A program made the translations under genes and the position numbers. Positions 33,119 to 40,811 of a DNA stretch of 64,000 nucleotides are shown piece after piece; positions within the stretch are counted from its first letter, which is position 1, and every line of letters starts with the position of its first letter. Origin of the DNA: Streptomyces sp. col6 (GTDB lineage Bacteria; Actinomycetota; Actinomycetes; Streptomycetales; Streptomycetaceae); the NCBI RefSeq assembly GCF_008042035.1, contig NZ_RDBL01000012.1:124001-188000 (forward strand). Reading direction: 5' to 3'. The notes under the pieces were generated by a model. It did no database searches. It was not told where the DNA came from and saw nothing but the letters and a program-made list of their open reading frames with translations.

Positions 33119-34354
33119 ATGGCAATGGAACATGGGATCGCAGAGCTCGTCCAGGAGTTGGACAGCGGCGACTCGGAGCGCGTGGCCGCGGCGGTCGAGA
33201 GGTTGGCGGCACACGGTGAGCGTGCGCTGCCGCGGTTGCTTGAAGGGGCGCGCGCCCACCACACGTCGCAGCGTATCGAGGCGTACGGAAGTGTGCTGTG
33301 CCGTATCGGTCCGCCGGCTTTCGACGCCGTTCTCGCGGCAGCACGTGGCGGAGAGTTGGACAGCTGGCTCGCGGTCCGGCTGTTGCGTGTCTTCGATGAG
33401 CGTTGTGCCGGACGGTACGCGGCACTGGCTCTCGACCCCGACCGCTCGCTGTCGGGCTCCGGCTTCGCGGGGCTGCTCAGGCTGCGCGTCGACTCCGACG
33501 CCGGGCTGCTGGCGCTGGTGGACCTGGTTGCCCGGGGCGGCAGCTTCTACGGCGTACCCGGTGAGTACGTCCGGGCCATGTGGGACACCTTCGCGCCGAG
33601 GTTGCGGGAACTGCGCCAGGACCCGGCCACTCCCCGGGCGGTACGGCGTGGGGCCCTCGGTCTCCTGATCGAGGGCGGCGGGCTGGACGCGCTCGACGAC
33701 CGCGACCGCGTCCTGGTGGACCGGCTGATGGGAGTGAAGCTCCCGGGCAATGTCCGCAACGTGCCGGACACACAGCTCAGCGCCTGGTGGCTGGCCGTGC
33801 CCGGGGCGACCTACGAGGGCGTCTTCGCAGCGCTGGGCCTGCACGATCCGCGCCCGGTGACAGTCGAGGCGGGTGTAGCGGCCGCGATGTGCGAGGAGAT
33901 ACGGAGCCCGAGCCCGGAGGATCCGGAGCGTGGCATCAGCCGGGCCTTCGTGACGCCGGAACTGGACGGCTGGCGGCTGGTGTTCGGCCAGTTCCAGCAG
34001 CTCGTCGGGTACGACGACTGGAACGACATGATCGAGACGGTGGAGCGGGTCAGCGCCGCGTGCGGCCGGGCCCAGCTCTTCTTCGTGGACGACGCCGGCG
34101 GCGCCGACATCTGGTTCGCGGCCGAGGACGGCCTGATGATGCAGCAGTACGCGGCCGAGGGCGGCCTGGAAGAGGAGGAGGACGACGAGGACCCCGATGC
34201 CGTCACCGGTGGCGTCCGTGAGGCCTGCGGAGATCTGTCGGTCGACCTGGACCTGGTGGGCGTCCTGGAGACGGTCGTACGCGGTCACGGCTGGCTGGCG
34301 GTCACCGCACCGGACATGGGACATGGGCAGTTCCCCGGGCTGCTGCCCGTCTGA
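33119..34354 (+). CDS. HEAT-repeat-like hypothetical protein
   Basis: A 411-residue soluble protein. The first 230 residues are a string of amphipathic helices resembling HEAT/Armadillo repeats (VAAAVERLAAHGERALPRLL and RIEAYGSVLCRIGPPAFDAV are clear repeats). The C-terminal 180 residues (DGWRLVFGQFQQLVG, then GRAQLFFVDDAGGADIWFAA) form a separate alpha/beta domain of the type found alone in many Streptomyces hypothetical proteins. An acidic Glu/Asp run lies near 345. It is likely a protein-interaction scaffold. Start assigned from the leaderless -10 box. Confidence 0.7.
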   Translation: MAMEHGIAELVQELDSGDSERVAAAVERLAAHGERALPRLLEGARAHHTSQRIEAYGSVLCRIGPPAFDAVLAAARGGELDSWLAVRLLRVFDERCAGRYAALALDPDRSLSGSGFAGLLRLRVDSDAGLLALVDLVARGGSFYGVPGEYVRAMWDTFAPRLRELRQDPATPRAVRRGALGLLIEGGGLDALDDRDRVLVDRLMGVKLPGNVRNVPDTQLSAWWLAVPGATYEGVFAALGLHDPRPVTVEAGVAAAMCEEIRSPSPEDPERGISRAFVTPELDGWRLVFGQFQQLVGYDDWNDMIETVERVSAACGRAQLFFVDDAGGADIWFAAEDGLMMQQYAAEGGLEEEEDDEDPDAVTGGVREACGDLSVDLDLVGVLETVVRGHGWLAVTAPDMGHGQFPGLLPV

Positions 34355-34398
34355 CGGGCCACTCGACAGTCACCGGGGGCAGCGACCGGTACCCCCGA

Positions 34399-34404
34399 TA
34401 GCAT
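34399..34404 (+). promoter_or_regulatory. Leaderless -10 box
   Basis: TAGCAT lies 6 nt before the ATG at 34411, with no ribosome site, so translation is likely leaderless. Confidence 0.5.
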
Positions 34405-34410
34405 GCGGCC

Positions 34411-34905
34411 ATGTCTCATGAAGTCTGTGCACTCGTTGTCGTCGGCCCGGTCGATACGCAGCGAGCCCTCTCGGTGGACCTGCGGGCAGCACTCGTCCAT
34501 GACGGCATCAGTGTGTTCCCCATCAACCACAACTTTTCCGCGTACTGGGCAGCGAAGCGCGGAAACCGTGCGCTGCTCGATCTGCCGGAGGACATCTCCC
34601 TCGTGTTTCCGACGGAGGCGGTGTTGCGTGACCTCGTGCGCGAGATCACCGGGACCGACAGGCCGCGGTTCGCGATCATCGAGACGAACTACTTCGGCGG
34701 GATCGGCGACCAGTGGGCTGCCGCGTTCGACGGTGAAGAACGACTGGCACCTGATGATGCGTCAATCAATCAGGCGCTGGCCGCCCTTGGCGTGCGTTCG
34801 GCCTCCGACAGGGAGGAGTTCGAGGTGATCGGCCTCGACCGGTTCCGGACCAACCCGGAATACCTCGACACGTACGTGCAGCTGTGTGAGGAGCTTGGCC
34901 TGTAA
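34411..34905 (+). CDS. Hypothetical protein
   Basis: A 164-residue soluble alpha/beta protein that I do not assign to a family. It starts with a hydrophobic strand (CALVVVGPVDT) and contains RFAIIETNYFGGIGDQWAAA, a Gly-rich turn often seen in small ligand-binding proteins. No signal peptide or membrane segment is seen. The same strand and promoter type as the preceding HEAT-like gene suggest similar but separate expression. Confidence 0.65.
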   Translation: MSHEVCALVVVGPVDTQRALSVDLRAALVHDGISVFPINHNFSAYWAAKRGNRALLDLPEDISLVFPTEAVLRDLVREITGTDRPRFAIIETNYFGGIGDQWAAAFDGEERLAPDDASINQALAALGVRSASDREEFEVIGLDRFRTNPEYLDTYVQLCEELGL

Positions 34906-34925
34906 CGACCGGGGCGGGGTCGTGG

Positions 34926-35792
34926 TCACGGCAGGGGCAGCGTGAACGCGTAGGCGCGCGGTTCGCCGCATCCCTGGCAGGCTCCGGCGAACCGGGAGAG
35001 GAGATGGCCGTCCTCCCTGGATACGGCGTTACGCCAGAAGCAGCACACCTCCCCGCAGGTGCAGGCGCGTCGGGCGACGTCGGCAAACGCGCCGAGGGTG
35101 GAATCGTGTGCCGCTTCGGCACTCGGGCGCGGGAGGACGTCCTCGCCGTCCAGCCTCTGCTGAGGCCGGTACCACGGCACGGTGGCGACGGTCTGCAGTC
35201 CACGCCCCGCGCACTCCACACACCTGCCGGGACCGGCGTTGTTGCCCGCGCACCAGCACCGCTCGTAGCGGCTGTAGGGCCTGCCTTCACACATCAGACA
35301 GACACCCCAGCCGTGGCAGTCGTGGCACAGCACCCCGTCGGCTGTGCTGCGGGTGAAGGGCGGCTGGCCCAGCTGTTGTTCGAGGTACACGACCGGCGTC
35401 CAGCCGGTCAGAGTCAGGATCGCGGATCCGCTGCCTTCGTACACCCTTGCCTCGAAGTCCTCGCGGCGAGCCGTCGCCCAGCTTTCCCCGTAGTGATCCG
35501 CGGCGTCGGTGCACACCTCCCAGCCGGCCCCGGCGAAGGCGGTCAAGGTCTCGCCGAACCTCGACGGCGCGTGACTGCCGTCCCCGCTCATGCCTATGAG
35601 GAACAGCGAGCGGTAGCCGACCGGTGCGGGACCGCTGAGCCGCACGGAATCGGTCCACTCCCGGGCCACGACCGGGCCGCGGTCCGGACGCAGCGCGGAA
35701 GCGATGTCCAGCAGCTGCCCTTTGAGCCACACCGCGCCACTCGATACGCCGGGCTCGTCCCGATCCGCATGCCCATCGGCCGTATGGGCCAT
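34926..35792 (-). CDS. Cys-rich putative zinc-binding protein
   Basis: A 288-residue protein. Residues 1-130 form a folded alpha/beta domain. The middle carries closely spaced CxxC units: CHDCHGWGVCLMCEG, then CWCAGNNAGPGRCVECAGRG. These resemble the zinc-binding CxxCxGxG repeats of DnaJ. A further Cys cluster near 240 (CTCGEVCCF) and a last CQGC near 270 suggest two or three metal sites. The ATG at 35792 is preferred because a G-rich ribosome site lies about 11 nt upstream. The function is unknown; the DnaJ-like zinc region hints at peptide or nucleic-acid binding. Confidence 0.65.
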   Translation of the reverse strand: MAHTADGHADRDEPGVSSGAVWLKGQLLDIASALRPDRGPVVAREWTDSVRLSGPAPVGYRSLFLIGMSGDGSHAPSRFGETLTAFAGAGWEVCTDAADHYGESWATARREDFEARVYEGSGSAILTLTGWTPVVYLEQQLGQPPFTRSTADGVLCHDCHGWGVCLMCEGRPYSRYERCWCAGNNAGPGRCVECAGRGLQTVATVPWYRPQQRLDGEDVLPRPSAEAAHDSTLGAFADVARRACTCGEVCCFWRNAVSREDGHLLSRFAGACQGCGEPRAYAFTLPLP

Positions 35793-35913
35793 CGTCGGAT
35801 CGCCCCCCCTCTCTCGCTCGGAGATGTACATGATGCCGGGAGCGGCGGAGTGAGTCGAACCGTTCGCCGGGTCGATCGGCGCCTGGTCCGAACGGTACGC
35901 CGCGCGGTCCGGA

Positions 35914-36771
35914 TCAGGGCCCGGCGACGAGTTGGCCGAGCCGCATGGCCAGCCACGGCTTGCTGCCGCCGGCCCGCATCCGGCCGCTCGCGACCGCCTT
36001 CCAGATCGGCGTACGCCGGAAGGAGACCAGAAGGAAGGTGGCCGGCGCCGCGACTATCCGGCAGTCGTAGGCGCGCGGTGGGGCGTCGCGGGTCACCGTC
36101 ACCGTTCCGTCGTCGACGACGACCGCGAGGCGGGGCCCGCCCCTGACCGCGAGGTCGAACGCGATGTGTACGCCCCGCGACTTCACCGGGTCCAGGGCCG
36201 CCGCCATCATCGTCGGCATCGACTGCCCGAGGACGAGGCGGGCCTCGTCGTCGCCGATCGACCACGGGGTGCGGGCACCGCGTGCGACATCCAGACCATG
36301 GACGAGGGTCTCGCTGAGCAGCAGACCGGTCACCGTCGCCAAGGTGAACGGCACCTCGCCGTACCAGGGCGCGGAGACGGGGCTGTCCGGGGGAAGGCCC
36401 TCGGTAACGCGCAGGAACGTATCGCTCCGCTCGGCGACGAAGTCGGGCACCTTCGCGCGTTCCTCACCCCCGAACAGGGTCACGGAGCGGCTGTTCATCG
36501 CGGTGATCCGCTCGACGAAGGTGCCCTCGCCGGACGGCAGGACGTCGTCCCACTCCACCGCGTCGTCGGGCGAGACGAGGGCGGTGTACGCGAGGTACAC
36601 AGCCGCCAGGTGCGCACCGACGTCGCCGACCGTCCACTCGGGGACACCCGACCTTGCGTCCTGGTCGGGCACGGCGCGCAGCAGCGCGACCAGACGTGAA
36701 GCAGCGGCGGCCAGCGCGGCACGGGTCCTCTCGTGCTCGGTGACCGGATCGAACGTCGTGACGGTGCCCAT
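35914..36771 (-). CDS. Mycothiol-dependent maleylpyruvate isomerase-family protein
   Basis: A 285-residue protein of the DinB/MDMPI superfamily. The N-terminal four-helix bundle (about 10-170) carries VPEWTVGDVGAHLAAVYLAY, the motif with the metal-binding His, and a second His in SETLVHGLDVARG. The C-terminal SCP2-like domain (about 190-280) ends the protein. Members use mycothiol, the actinobacterial thiol, in isomerisation or detoxification; the substrate is not evident. It stands alone, divergent from the trpS leader across about 270 bp. Confidence 0.85.
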   Translation of the reverse strand: MGTVTTFDPVTEHERTRAALAAAASRLVALLRAVPDQDARSGVPEWTVGDVGAHLAAVYLAYTALVSPDDAVEWDDVLPSGEGTFVERITAMNSRSVTLFGGEERAKVPDFVAERSDTFLRVTEGLPPDSPVSAPWYGEVPFTLATVTGLLLSETLVHGLDVARGARTPWSIGDDEARLVLGQSMPTMMAAALDPVKSRGVHIAFDLAVRGGPRLAVVVDDGTVTVTRDAPPRAYDCRIVAAPATFLLVSFRRTPIWKAVASGRMRAGGSKPWLAMRLGQLVAGP

Positions 36772-37032
36772 ACCACTCCCCCAAGTCGCGGACGGAGCCG
36801 AAGATTACCGCCCAGTAGCACGACTGCGACACCCTTCGCGCCCCGCGGATCCCGCGTCCGGACCGAACGCGGTCGCCGGCATCATCGCCCCCTGCCCACG
36901 CCCATCGCCGACCGCACTCACCCCCGGGAGGACGGGGCTCACTGCGGAGGCGGGTGCCGGAAGGCCGGCTCACCATCCGCGGGGCCGCATGGCCGCTGCC
37001 GGAAAGTCCGGCCGGCTGACAGCCCGGTCGGC

Positions 37033-37038
37033 TACAAT
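37033..37038 (+). promoter_or_regulatory. -10 box of the trpS attenuator transcript
   Basis: TACAAT, near-consensus, placed 6 nt before the leader-peptide ATG at 37045. The leader peptide would therefore be translated from a leaderless mRNA. Confidence 0.6.
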
Positions 37039-37044
37039 GCCGCT

Positions 37045-37086
37045 ATGCATCTCTCGTCGTGTCTTGGCTGGTGGCGCTCCTCGTAG
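37045..37086 (+). CDS. Trp leader peptide of the attenuator
   Basis: A 13-codon reading frame, MHLSSCLGWWRSS, with two adjacent Trp codons at 37069-37074. The first hairpin arm (CGCTCC, 37075-37080) starts at the very next base and pairs with GGAGCG (37086-37091). A ribosome stalled on the Trp codons would cover the first arm. This is a classic ribosome-sensing leader for tryptophan starvation or inhibited Trp-tRNA charging. Confidence 0.9.
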   Translation: MHLSSCLGWWRSS

Positions 37087-37137
37087 GAGCGGCTACCTCT
37101 CACGCATGACCGGGCCGTTCGGATGGACGGCCCTTTT
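37075..37137 (+). terminator. Transcription attenuator of trpS
   Basis: The terminator is GGGCCGT (37112-37118), an 8-nt loop, ACGGCCC (37127-37133), then TTTT. Segment 2 (AGCGGC, 37088-37093) can instead pair with GCCGTT (37114-37119), which takes the 5' arm of the terminator. Stalling at the Trp codons frees segment 2, forms this antiterminator and lets transcription enter trpS. The pairings are read by eye, not computed. Confidence 0.85.
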
Positions 37138-37198
37138 GTGTTCCCTGGATCGAGGGGGGCGTGTCGTCCGAACGGCGATACGACCACCAGGAGACCTC

Positions 37199-38317
37199 AT
37201 GAACACCATCCTTCAGCCGACGAGCCCGAGCCCCGACGCCCCTGCCGTCGAACCGTCAACCGATGCACTCGGAACGACCGCCGCGCAGGCGCGCAGCGCG
37301 GCGCTGGAGAAGCTGATCCTCGAAGATCCCGGGCGGTACCGCGTACTGACCGGGGACCGTCCCACCGGACGCCTCCATCTGGGGCACTACTTCGGCACCC
37401 TGCACAACCGGGTTCGCCTGCAGAACCTCGGGGTGGAGCTGTTCGTGATCATCGCGGACTACCAGGTCCTGACCGACCGCGATGTGGCGGACAACCTGAG
37501 CGGGCATGTCGAGGAACTGGTCCTGGACTACCTCGCCATCGGAGTGGACCCCGCGCGCAGCACGATCTTCACGCACAGCGCCGTCCCCGCTCTCAACCAG
37601 CTTCTGCTGCCTTTCCTGAGCCTCGTCTCCGTCGCGGAACTGAACCGCAATCCCACGGTGAAGGACGAGATCGCCCACTCACGGCAGTCCTCCGTCAGCG
37701 GTCTGATGTTCACCTACCCGGTGCACCAGGCCGCCGACATCCTCTTCTGCCGGGCCAACCTGGTCCCGGTCGGACAGGACCAGCTCCCCCATCTGCAACT
37801 CACCCGCACCATCGCCCGCCGCTTCAACGACCGCTACGGCGCCGGTGGCGCGGTGTTCCCGGAGCCCGAGGCCCTGCTGTCACCCGCACCGCTGCTCCTG
37901 GGCACGGACGGCACGAAGATGAGCAAGAGCCGCGGCAACGCCATCAGTTTGGCCGCTGACGCCGACGAGACGGCACGGCTGATCAAGGGAGCCAGGACCG
38001 ACTCCGAGCGCCACATCACCTTCGACCCGGCAGGCCGCCCCGAGGTCTCCTCGCTCCTCCTCCTGGCCGCTCTCTGCCAGGACCGCACCCCCCAGCAACT
38101 GGCGGACGACATCGGCTCCGCGGGAGCCGCGGCGCTCAAACGGACCGTCACAGAGGCGGTCAACGAGTATCTGGCCCCGATCCGGGCACGCCGCACCGAG
38201 TACGCCCGCGACCGCGCACACCTGCGCCGGACACTGCGGGAGGGGAACGAGCGGGCCAGAGCCGTGGCGGACACCACCCTTGCCGAGGTGCGGGCCGCGA
38301 TGAACAGCCACTACTGA
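37199..38317 (+). CDS. trpS: Tryptophanyl-tRNA synthetase (auxiliary, attenuator-controlled)
   Basis: A 372-residue class I synthetase that charges tRNA-Trp. It has the HIGH-type motif TGRLHLGHYFG (about residue 53-63), the KMSKS loop GTKMSKSRGN (about 240) and the usual Trp-site region DYQVLTDRD. AGGAG precedes the ATG at 37199. The Trp-Trp leader and attenuator upstream match what is known for the second, inducible trpS of Streptomyces. That enzyme resists inhibitors such as indolmycin while the housekeeping enzyme does not. Whether this copy is resistant is inferred from the regulation only. An N-terminal extension of about 40 residues is Pro/Ala-rich. Confidence 0.95.
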   Translation: MNTILQPTSPSPDAPAVEPSTDALGTTAAQARSAALEKLILEDPGRYRVLTGDRPTGRLHLGHYFGTLHNRVRLQNLGVELFVIIADYQVLTDRDVADNLSGHVEELVLDYLAIGVDPARSTIFTHSAVPALNQLLLPFLSLVSVAELNRNPTVKDEIAHSRQSSVSGLMFTYPVHQAADILFCRANLVPVGQDQLPHLQLTRTIARRFNDRYGAGGAVFPEPEALLSPAPLLLGTDGTKMSKSRGNAISLAADADETARLIKGARTDSERHITFDPAGRPEVSSLLLLAALCQDRTPQQLADDIGSAGAAALKRTVTEAVNEYLAPIRARRTEYARDRAHLRRTLREGNERARAVADTTLAEVRAAMNSHY

Positions 38318-38323
38318 CGACGA

Positions 38324-38355
38324 CGGCTGCCTGTGCGTGGCGTCGCAGGCAGCCG
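38324..38355 (+). terminator. Terminator after trpS
   Basis: A perfect 10-bp stem, CGGCTGCCTG (38324-38333) with its complement at 38346-38355, and a 12-nt loop, starting 7 nt after the trpS stop. The neighbouring gene is convergent, so it may work in both directions. Confidence 0.75.
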
Positions 38356-38380
38356 CCGGCCGGCCCGGCCTGGGAGGGGG

Positions 38381-39076
38381 TCAGCGGCGGCTCGGCCGGG
38401 ATGACGTACCCGCCGGACGTACACACTGCAGTTGTCGCTCGTAGACGTCCCCCAACACGTCTTCCACCTGGATTCTCACGTCCAGGGCCGCAAGCCGTTC
38501 CAGCGCCTTGTGGCCGAGGGCCAGCAGTTCCATTCCGTCTGTGCCGGTGTTGGTCATCGGGATCGCCGCCCCCTTGCCGAGGTGCAGGAGGAAGACGTCC
38601 TCGTTCCAGTCGAGGCCCAGCGACGCCAGCGAGTCGACGGCGGTCTGCCAGGGCATCCAGCCCGGAGGAACAACGCCGGGCTCGGGGCACCGTGCGGATG
38701 CCCGGATCCGGTAGGCGACGGAGTGGACCACGGACCTGCCGCCTCCCGCATTGATCAGGTACACGGTGCGCCGGGAGTCGTCGAGCCGGTCGCTGTTCCC
38801 AGCCACTGCCGACCAGCTCAGGATCGGCCGCATGGTCTGCGAGAGCTGGGTACGGGTCAGGACGATGCCGGTGAGGAGGGCTACCACGGCCGCGCACGTC
38901 GAGGCGTCGAGTACGGTCAACCGCCACGGCCAGCCGTCACGAACGTCGGCGTCGAGGTTCGACTTGATGATTTCCCAGACCAGATCCACCAGGGCGAAGG
39001 CGAGCAGGGCGCGTGGCCACCGTAGGGTCCTGCCGCTGACCGAGACACGACGCTGCTCCCACCGGGACTCCTCCAC
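38381..39076 (-). CDS. Hypothetical membrane protein
   Basis: A 231-residue protein with two predicted membrane helices (around residues 22-40 and 58-78, LDASTCAAVVALLTGIVL) and a cytoplasmic C-terminal domain of beta-rich character (RRTVYLINAGGGRSVVHSVA). The GTG at 39076 is chosen for the GGGGGAGGG ribosome site just upstream; an ATG at 39118 lacks one. Similar two-helix proteins are widespread in Streptomyces without assigned function. Convergent with trpS. Confidence 0.6.
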   Translation of the reverse strand: MEESRWEQRRVSVSGRTLRWPRALLAFALVDLVWEIIKSNLDADVRDGWPWRLTVLDASTCAAVVALLTGIVLTRTQLSQTMRPILSWSAVAGNSDRLDDSRRTVYLINAGGGRSVVHSVAYRIRASARCPEPGVVPPGWMPWQTAVDSLASLGLDWNEDVFLLHLGKGAAIPMTNTGTDGMELLALGHKALERLAALDVRIQVEDVLGDVYERQLQCVRPAGTSSRPSRR

Positions 39077-39205
39077 ATGCCCTCCCCCATCCCCATCCTC
39101 GACGGCAAGGACCACCATGCAGGGTGTGGGGCCGGGATTCAACGCCGCGGAACGCGGTGACCACGGCGGCGGCCTTCGCCGGGCCGGACTCGGTCGGTGA
39201 CCTGA

Positions 39206-39487
39206 TCAGGGCCTCTCGGCGCGCCCCTCGACGGCACCGGGGTAAGGCGGAAGTTCGAGATCCCTCGTCTCGCGCGACGCGGTCGGGATGCTGCCCGGTG
39301 CCCAGCCGAGGACTTCCTCGAAGCGGCGGGCGGCGAAGGGAAGGGGCAGTTGTCCGCGCTCGCTCTCGTGGAGCCTGATGGTCGCCCGGCTCAACCCCGT
39401 ACGACGCGCCAGATCTCCCTCGGAGATGCCCTCGGCCGCGCGGAGTGCGATGAGGGCTTTCGCCAGCGCCTCGGTCTCTTCGCTCAT
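39206..39487 (-). CDS. Small XRE-family HTH protein
   Basis: A 93-residue DNA-binding protein that is almost entirely a Cro/C1-type HTH: LAKALIALRAAEGISEGDLA, then RRTGLSRATIRLHESERGQL. It ends with a short Pro-rich tail. The ATG at 39487 is used; an in-frame ATG 18 nt upstream is possible. No partner toxin or metalloprotease is adjacent, so its target is unknown. It lies divergent from the VanX-like dipeptidase. Confidence 0.8.
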   Translation of the reverse strand: MSEETEALAKALIALRAAEGISEGDLARRTGLSRATIRLHESERGQLPLPFAARRFEEVLGWAPGSIPTASRETRDLELPPYPGAVEGRAERP

Positions 39488-39633
39488 GGCCCCAGCATTC
39501 CCCATCGGGGGCGCTCGGTCACCGTCCCGGCCCGATCCGCGCCCCGCTCGTGCTGACCCGACGGAGCGGGTACGCCACCAAACCCGCTGATCCGGGAGTT
39601 TCCTCGTGCGAGGTGTGCGAGAGGATCACACGC

Positions 39634-40296
39634 ATGACTGAGATCGTTCTGATGTCGGATGCCAAGGTCGCCGCGATACCCGTACGGGAGTGCGGCGAGC
39701 CTCTCGTGGATGTGCGCGCCGAGGGCTCGCTGCTCGTCGACCGGCGGAAGCAGGACCCTGCCGACGCCTTCGCCCACCTGCGCGAGGGGGTGGCCGGCCG
39801 GCTGCTCGAAGCGCAGGCGACGCTGCCGCGAGGACTGCGGCTGCTGTTCGTGGAGGGGTACCGGCCGCCCACGCTCCAGCGCCGGTACTTCGAGGAGTAC
39901 GCCGACCGGCTCCGCGCCGACCACCCCGGGTGGAGCGCCGAGCGGATCCACGCGGCGGCGAGCCGCTACGTCTCCCCTCCCGAGATCGCCCCGCACAGTG
40001 CCGGTGCGGCCGTCGATCTCACCCTGGCCGATGCCGATGGACGGGAACTCGACCTCGGCACACGCATGAACGCGGACCCGGAGGAGAGCGAGGGCGCCTG
40101 TTACACCGATGCGCTCAACATCAGTGAGGACGCCCGCGCGAACCGGGAGATCCTCGGCTCGGCACTCACCCGCGCCGGGCTGGTGAACTACCCGACGGAA
40201 TGGTGGCACTGGTCCTTCGGCGACCGGTACTGGGCCCTGACCACCGGACAGGCCGCCGCCCGCTACGGCGCCAAGGGGACCGGCCCGCTCCACTGA
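39634..40296 (+). CDS. D-Ala-D-Ala dipeptidase-type peptidase (M15D, VanX-like)
   Basis: A 220-residue zinc peptidase. Motifs: FVEGYRPPTLQRRYF (Arg of the oxyanion region, about 73), APHSAGAAVDLTLADADG (His and Asp zinc ligands, about 125-137) and TEWWHWSFGDRYWA (catalytic Glu and third ligand His, about 190). All catalytic residues are present. No signal peptide is seen, so action is cytosolic, as for VanX; family members recycle cell-wall dipeptides or give glycopeptide resistance when paired with vanH/vanA, which are absent here. The ATG at 39634 has AGGA upstream. Confidence 0.88.
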   Translation: MTEIVLMSDAKVAAIPVRECGEPLVDVRAEGSLLVDRRKQDPADAFAHLREGVAGRLLEAQATLPRGLRLLFVEGYRPPTLQRRYFEEYADRLRADHPGWSAERIHAAASRYVSPPEIAPHSAGAAVDLTLADADGRELDLGTRMNADPEESEGACYTDALNISEDARANREILGSALTRAGLVNYPTEWWHWSFGDRYWALTTGQAAARYGAKGTGPLH

Positions 40297-40409
40297 AGAT
40301 TCCGCGCCGGGGATGTAGAGAACCCGGGGCCGGCTACGACAGTGGGGTGAGGGCGCACCGGAAGGGTGACGCCGTGAGGGTCCGCGACAACTGACAACAG
40401 GAGTACGCA

Positions 40410-40811
40410 ATGCCGAAGTTCGCGCTGCTGGTCAACCACGACGGTGGAGTCTTCGAGGAGCCGATGGACACCTGGCAGCCGGGTGACATCGCGGCGCACT
40501 TCGACTACTACGCCCTGCTGACCGAGGAGTTGACCGAGAGCGGCGAGATGGTCCAGTTCATGGCGCTGGCCGATCCCCGGCTGGCCCGCACGGTCCGCGC
40601 GGACGGAATCGCCCCGGCGGTGGTGACCGACGGGCCGTTCGCCGAGTCCAAGGAGGTCCTCGCCGGCCTCAACGTCTTCGATGTGGAGTCGGAGGAACGG
40701 GCTCTGGAGATCGCCGCCCGGATCTCCGCCGTCCCCGGCCCCGGCGGAGTGCCCACCCAGCAGCCGGTCGAGGTGCGGCAGGTCATGGCCGACGAGCACG
40801 GCGAGCTGTGA
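40410..40811 (+). CDS. DGPF/YCII-family protein
   Basis: A 133-residue YCII-fold protein with the signature TDGPFAESKEVLAGLNVFDV (about residue 72-91), including the Asp-Gly-Pro-Phe motif. CAGGAG precedes the ATG. Its stop overlaps the GTG of the ECF sigma gene (GTGA). DGPF proteins are the known constant companions of ECF42 sigma factors, being usual members of their regulons; the molecular role is unclear. Confidence 0.92.
   Translation: MPKFALLVNHDGGVFEEPMDTWQPGDIAAHFDYYALLTEELTESGEMVQFMALADPRLARTVRADGIAPAVVTDGPFAESKEVLAGLNVFDVESEERALEIAARISAVPGPGGVPTQQPVEVRQVMADEHGEL

Noticed and set aside
37045..37137. T-box riboswitch upstream of trpS
   Set aside because: The leader is only about 150 nt, has no T-box sequence or specifier stem, and contains a translated Trp-Trp peptide, which fits ribosome-mediated attenuation.
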